DNA from: Planctomycetaceae bacterium
Lineage (GTDB): Bacteria > Planctomycetota > Planctomycetia > Pirellulales > Thermoguttaceae
NCBI GenBank assembly: GCA_031274385.1
Contig: JAISQH010000508.1
Location: 1 to 7,257 of the forward strand
DNA length: 7,257 nucleotides
Direction: 5' to 3'
Below, piece after piece: positions 4,470 to 7,257 of the stretch (position 1 is its first letter; the number at the start of each line of letters is the position of its first letter). The notes beneath the pieces were generated by a model. It saw only the letters and a list, made by a program, of their open reading frames with translations, was not told the origin of the DNA and did no database searches. The position numbers and the translations under genes are program-made.

Positions 4470-5840
4470 ATGGATTTAACTCCGCGCCAGATTGTTGCAG
4501 AACTTGACAAACATATCGTCGGTCAGAACGAAGCCAAACGCAGTGTTGCAGTGGCAGTGCGTAACCGTTGGCGGCGTCAACGCGTTGATGACTCGATGAA
4601 AAAAGAAATTTCGCCGAAAAATATTATGATGATCGGTCCTACCGGCGTTGGAAAAACAGAAATCGCACGCCGTCTTGCCACATTGACCGGTGCCCCGTTT
4701 ATCAAAGTTGAAGCGACAAAATACACGGAAGTCGGATATTACGGGCGTGATGTCGAAAGTATGGTGCGCGAACTTGTTGAAAACGCGCTGGGTATTGTCC
4801 GTTCTTCGGAACGCGAAAAGGTCAAAGACGAAGCGATGCGGCGAGCGAATGACCGGCTTATTGAGATGCTTTTGCCGCCGCCGTCCAATTCAAAAAAATC
4901 CGATGAAGATGATGACGAAGAAGAATCGAAATCGGACGAAGACCTTGTTCAATCTGTCCGGCATGAGCGAAACCGCGAGAAAATCCGAAAAATGCTCGAA
5001 AAAGGTCTCATGGAAGACCGAACCGTAAGTATTGTCTCCGAAACGCGGGCTGTGCCAATGATTATGAGCAATATGCCCGGAATGGAGTCGATGGAATTTG
5101 ATTTTCAGGAAATGTTCGAAAAAATCGCTCCGAGAAGCCGGTCAAAACGTGATATGACGGTTAAGGAAGCTCGGGAATTTCTGATTGAACAGGAAAGCGA
5201 TCAGTTGATTAGTAAGGACAAGGTACAAACTGCCGCCGTCGAATTGGCGGAAAATCTTGGAATTATTTTCATTGACGAGATTGACAAAATCGTTGCCAGT
5301 GAAAAGCAACACGGAGCCGATGTTTCCCGGCAAGGTGTTCAGCGTGATTTGTTGCCGATTGTTGAAGGAACAACGATTCAAACTAAATACGGTTATGTCA
5401 AAACGGATCACGTTTTGTTTATTGCCGCCGGAGCGTTTCACCGTGCCAAGCCGAGCGATTTGATGCCGGAACTTCAAGGGCGTTTTCCGATTCGGGTTGA
5501 GTTGAACGATTTGACCAAAGACGATTTCATACGGATTTTAACGGAGCCGAACGGTTCGCTGACCAAGCAATATCAGGCATTGATGCAAACAGAAAATATC
5601 GAATTGGTATTTGAATCGGCGGGAATTGAGGCGTTGGCGGGTTACGCTTTCGCGGTCAACCAAAAAACACAGAACATCGGAGCCAGACGTCTTTACACCA
5701 TTATGGAACGACTGCTCGAAGAACTGAGCTTTGAAGCTCCCGATATGGAACAAGGTCAAATTGTCATTGACGCCGATTATGTCAAACAACGTATCGACGG
5801 TGTGAGCAAAGACGAAGATTTGAGTAAATTTATTCTTTAA
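4470..5840 (+). CDS. hslU: HslU, ATPase subunit of the HslVU (ClpYQ) protease
   Basis: HslU hexamers unfold proteins and feed them to the HslV peptidase in the cytosol. The 456-residue protein is full length: N-terminal TPRQIVAELDKHIVGQ (4-19), Walker A GPTGVGKT (56-63), pore loop 89-92, an intermediate (I) domain about 110-240 with an acidic stretch (DEDDDEEE, 145-152), Walker B GIIFIDEID (264-272), arginine-finger box ELQGRFP (334-340), sensor II GARRL (404-408) and the C-terminal tail LSKFIL (451-456), which in this family inserts into HslV to activate it. The intact tail argues for a working HslV partner, yet no hslV lies upstream, where it usually does. The pore loop reads GYYG rather than the common GYVG. 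No SD precedes the ATG, but the N-terminus aligns with known HslU. It is divergent from def. Identification is firm. Confidence 0.97.
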   Translation: MDLTPRQIVAELDKHIVGQNEAKRSVAVAVRNRWRRQRVDDSMKKEISPKNIMMIGPTGVGKTEIARRLATLTGAPFIKVEATKYTEVGYYGRDVESMVRELVENALGIVRSSEREKVKDEAMRRANDRLIEMLLPPPSNSKKSDEDDDEEESKSDEDLVQSVRHERNREKIRKMLEKGLMEDRTVSIVSETRAVPMIMSNMPGMESMEFDFQEMFEKIAPRSRSKRDMTVKEAREFLIEQESDQLISKDKVQTAAVELAENLGIIFIDEIDKIVASEKQHGADVSRQGVQRDLLPIVEGTTIQTKYGYVKTDHVLFIAAGAFHRAKPSDLMPELQGRFPIRVELNDLTKDDFIRILTEPNGSLTKQYQALMQTENIELVFESAGIEALAGYAFAVNQKTQNIGARRLYTIMERLLEELSFEAPDMEQGQIVIDADYVKQRIDGVSKDEDLSKFIL

Positions 5841-5866
5841 TTTACGACAGCGCAATCTTGGTCAAC

Positions 5867-5893
5867 CACGAAAGACACGAAAAAGAGAAGAAA
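5867..5893. repeat. Short nonanucleotide repeat (CACGAAAGA type)
   Basis: Three 9-mers follow one another: CACGAAAGA, CACGAAAAA and GAGAAGAAA. The opening CCACGAAAGACACGAAA resembles an intergenic string I recall from several unrelated bacterial groups. It lies 26 bp past the hslU stop codon. Confidence 0.45.
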
Positions 5894-5951
5894 CAATATT
5901 GGACTTGTTCCCAAACTTGAAAAAGAGTGTAATGGTTTTTTAGTTTTGTCA

Positions 5952-6032
5952 GCAGATTATGCAGATTTAACAGATTTTCATAAAAAACGAATCTGTATAA
6001 TCTGTAAAATCTGTTGACAATAACAACAATAA
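5952..6032. repeat. Nonanucleotide repeats arranged as a dyad
   Basis: Three units GCAGATTAT, GCAGATTTA, ACAGATTTT (5952-5978) are followed by an A-rich unit (5979-5987) and then three inverted units CGAATCTGT, ATAATCTGT, AAAATCTGT (5988-6014). The 9-bp phase is kept across the turn, and units TGACAATAA and CAACAATAA (6015-6032) extend it. About 20 of 24 bases in the two arms can pair. No T-run follows, so it is not a standard terminator for hslU, though an RNA stem between the two plus-strand genes is likely if it is transcribed. Confidence 0.6.
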
Positions 6033-6055
6033 TGGAACAAATCTATTAAAATCGT

Positions 6056-6091
6056 TCCCCACAAAAAATGAAATAATCAGCTATTTTTTTT
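6056..6091 (+). repeat. Dispersed AT-rich repeat, copy 3
   Basis: CCCCACAAAAAATGAAA followed by TAATCAGC and a run of T matches copy 1 at 20-56 at roughly 27 of 35 positions, with the same order of landmarks as copy 2. It lies in the leader region of the isomerase gene. Confidence 0.45.
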
Positions 6092-6108
6092 ATCATTCCG
6101 TTTTTGGA

Positions 6109-6135
6109 GTTTAATAAGTTTAATAAGGAGTTTTA
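6109..6135 (+). repeat. Nonanucleotide repeat containing the SD of the isomerase gene
   Basis: GTTTAATAA occurs twice exactly (6109-6126), followed by GGAGTTTTA. The junction creates AAGGAG (6125-6130), 8 nt before the ATG at 6139, so the ribosome binding site lies at the end of a repeat tract. The 298-bp spacer 5841-6138 holds no convincing promoter: TTGACA at 6014-6019 has no matching -10 box. Confidence 0.6.
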
Positions 6136-6138
6136 ATC

Positions 6139-6999
6139 ATGACAATGATCATGCAACAAATCCGGCGGTCACGTCGTTTTTTTCTTCAGACAGCGGTTTC
6201 GGTGCCGTTTTTCGCGGGCATTGGGGCGGTTGCTTCGGAAACGAAAAGTGAAATATCGAAGAGTGGTGCGATTCGGTTCCAACTTGGGTTGGCGTCGTAC
6301 ACAACCCGAAAATTTGACCGAACACAAACGCTTGAAATATGCCGTCGTGCGGGGTTAAAAAATATTTGTCTTAAAGATTTTCACTTAAAACTGACTTCGA
6401 CTGACGAAGAATGTGCTGCGGCGGCTCAGGAATGTCAAAGAGCCGGCATTAATCTTTACGGCGGTGGAGTGATTTACATGAAAAAGCCGGAAGATGTTGA
6501 AAATGCGTTCCGTTATGCGAAAGCGTGCGGGATGTCAACTATTGTTGGAGTTCCTGATCCTTCGGTTTTGCCGCTTGTCGAGAAACAAGTTCAGGCAACC
6601 GGAATTTATGTTGCCATTCACAATCATGGTCCCGGTGACAAGATTTATCCGACGCCGGAATCTATTATTGACAAAATTAAAACGTTTGACAAACGAATTG
6701 GTCTTTGTGTTGACGTGGGACACACGGCTCGGATAGGCGTGGATGTTGCCGAGACGTTCCGAAAATACAAGGATCGGCTCTTTGATTGCCACATCAAGGA
6801 CGAGACGGAGGCAACTCCTAAAGGTCAAACATGTATTTGTGGTCGTGGTGTTTTGGACATTCCGGGTTATTTGGTTGCTTTGAAAGAAATTGGCTATGAC
6901 CGAATTGTTTCATTCGAATACGAAGCCGACGAAAAAGACCCGTTGCCGGGACTGATGGAATCGGTCGGATATATTCGCGGTGTGATTCGGATGTTGTAG
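6139..6999 (+). CDS. Tat-exported sugar phosphate isomerase/epimerase-like TIM-barrel protein
   Basis: The 286-residue protein belongs to the xylose-isomerase-like TIM-barrel superfamily (AP endonuclease family 2 fold), whose members use divalent metal to isomerise or epimerise sugars and related compounds. Residues 1-33 look like a twin-arginine signal: SRRFFLQ (11-17), then a hydrophobic stretch to about 31, with an AVASE site (30-34), so the protein is probably exported folded. Likely metal or catalytic residues are in AIHNHG (159-164), CVDVGH (190-195; D192, H195), CHIKD (217-221; H218) and SFEYE (258-262; E260). The first Glu usual in this superfamily is not obvious; IVGVPDPS (135-142) stands in that region. 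The ATG at 6139 has AAGGAG 8 nt upstream; in-frame ATGs at 6145 and 6151 are less well spaced. It probably has its own transcript, 298 bp after hslU. Such exported members are frequent in planctomycetes; the substrate is unknown. Confidence 0.88.
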   Translation: MTMIMQQIRRSRRFFLQTAVSVPFFAGIGAVASETKSEISKSGAIRFQLGLASYTTRKFDRTQTLEICRRAGLKNICLKDFHLKLTSTDEECAAAAQECQRAGINLYGGGVIYMKKPEDVENAFRYAKACGMSTIVGVPDPSVLPLVEKQVQATGIYVAIHNHGPGDKIYPTPESIIDKIKTFDKRIGLCVDVGHTARIGVDVAETFRKYKDRLFDCHIKDETEATPKGQTCICGRGVLDIPGYLVALKEIGYDRIVSFEYEADEKDPLPGLMESVGYIRGVIRML

Positions 7000-7066
7000 A
7001 AAATTAAAAAATGGATGTAGACACCCGACTTATTTTGTGTATTATTGAAATCTGTTAAATTGTTCG

Positions 7067-7098
7067 CTTTGCGATTTGAAACGCAAAGTTTATTGTTT
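7067..7098 (+). terminator. Possible terminator after the isomerase gene
   Basis: CTTTGCG (7067-7073) and CGCAAAG (7082-7088) form a perfect 7-bp stem with an 8-nt loop, followed by TTTATTGTTT. It is 67 nt past the stop codon. The T-run is interrupted, so strength is uncertain. Confidence 0.45.
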
Positions 7099-7134
7099 CA
7101 CTGTTTCACAATTTCCAAATTTAGGAGAATTGCC

Positions 7135-7146
7135 ATGAAAAAATAA
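7135..7146 (+). pseudogene. Start-stop minigene (Met-Lys-Lys-stop) with strong SD; possibly a frameshifted small gene
   Basis: AGGAG (7123-7127) lies 7 nt before ATG AAA AAA TAA, so a well-placed initiation signal leads to only three codons. The six A's at 7138-7143 are a slippage site: one extra A, or a -1 ribosomal shift, would open a 23-codon frame ending at the TGA at 7203-7205, whose product contains NCYEKPNVKMVVG. That frame ends inside the heptad repeat at 7193-7227, so an original gene may also have been cut short there. I do not recognise the product with confidence. It may be a decayed gene, a leader peptide or chance. The rest of 7000-7257 has no other coding signal. Confidence 0.3.
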
Positions 7147-7192
7147 ATTGCTACGAAAAACCAAATGTTAAGATGGTGGTGGGGCTATTTGT

Positions 7193-7227
7193 AGTGGAGA
7201 GGTGAGAGTTGATAGTGGAGAGTTTTT
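7193..7227. repeat. Heptanucleotide-period repeat, locus C
   Basis: Five consecutive 7-mers on the plus strand read AGTGGAG, AGGTGAG, AGTTGAT, AGTGGAG and AGTTTTT. The AGTnGnn pattern matches loci A and B. It follows the three-codon minigene and is near the window edge, so any gene it precedes is not visible. Confidence 0.65.
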
Positions 7228-7257
7228 GTTTTTCAAAACTCGTTCTGTCCGTTCTTC

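Noticed and set aside
5952..6014. CRISPR-like array
   Set aside because: The repeated units are 9 bp with no separating spacers and invert midway; no cas gene is present.
6014..6019. Perfect TTGACA as a -35 box for the isomerase gene
   Set aside because: No -10-like hexamer lies 16-18 bp downstream; the hexamer arises at the junction of nonanucleotide units.

Overview
The window (7,257 bp, roughly 43% GC by eye) looks like chromosomal DNA of a low-GC planctomycete or a close PVC-group relative, possibly host-associated. Pointers are a Tat-exported TIM-barrel sugar isomerase/epimerase of the kind abundant in planctomycetes, an HslU with an unusual GYYG pore loop, four genes without a Shine-Dalgarno (SD) site mixed with two that have a good one, and long repeat-rich spacers. 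The taxonomic call is inference; no marker gene here settles it.

Layout. Four genes lie on the minus strand, read right to left: peptide deformylase (def, 4166-3585), a NifA-like sigma-54 activator with GAF, AAA+ and Fis-type HTH domains (3143-1455), a small HEPN-like protein (1380-946) and a nitroreductase (665-99). Two genes lie on the plus strand: the AAA+ protease ATPase hslU (4470-5840) and the Tat-signal isomerase/epimerase (6139-6999). def and hslU are divergent, and their spacer holds a convincing sigma-70-type promoter for each. A three-codon start-stop minigene with a strong SD follows the isomerase.

The genes are mostly housekeeping (def, hslU) or common accessory families and do not form one obvious pathway. 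The activator and HEPN gene are 74 bp apart and may be co-transcribed; the nitroreductase has its own leader with a -10 box and a possible alternative-pairing RNA element.

The most unusual content is between the genes. Four kinds of short repeat recur: (1) heptanucleotide-period tracts (AGTnGnn-like) at 1388-1415, 4177-4211 and 7193-7227; (2) nonanucleotide-period tracts at 917-999, 5867-5893, 5952-6032 and 6109-6135, one forming a dyad and one running into the HEPN gene, where it encodes a three-residue-periodic tail; (3) a GTAAC-N-RTCTMTTTT motif in four copies, two of them forming 17-bp terminal inverted repeats of a 118-bp MITE-like unit; (4) a CTCCCA...AAATCCGAAA...AATC motif in three copies. 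No CRISPR array, tRNA, rRNA, transposase or phage gene was found.
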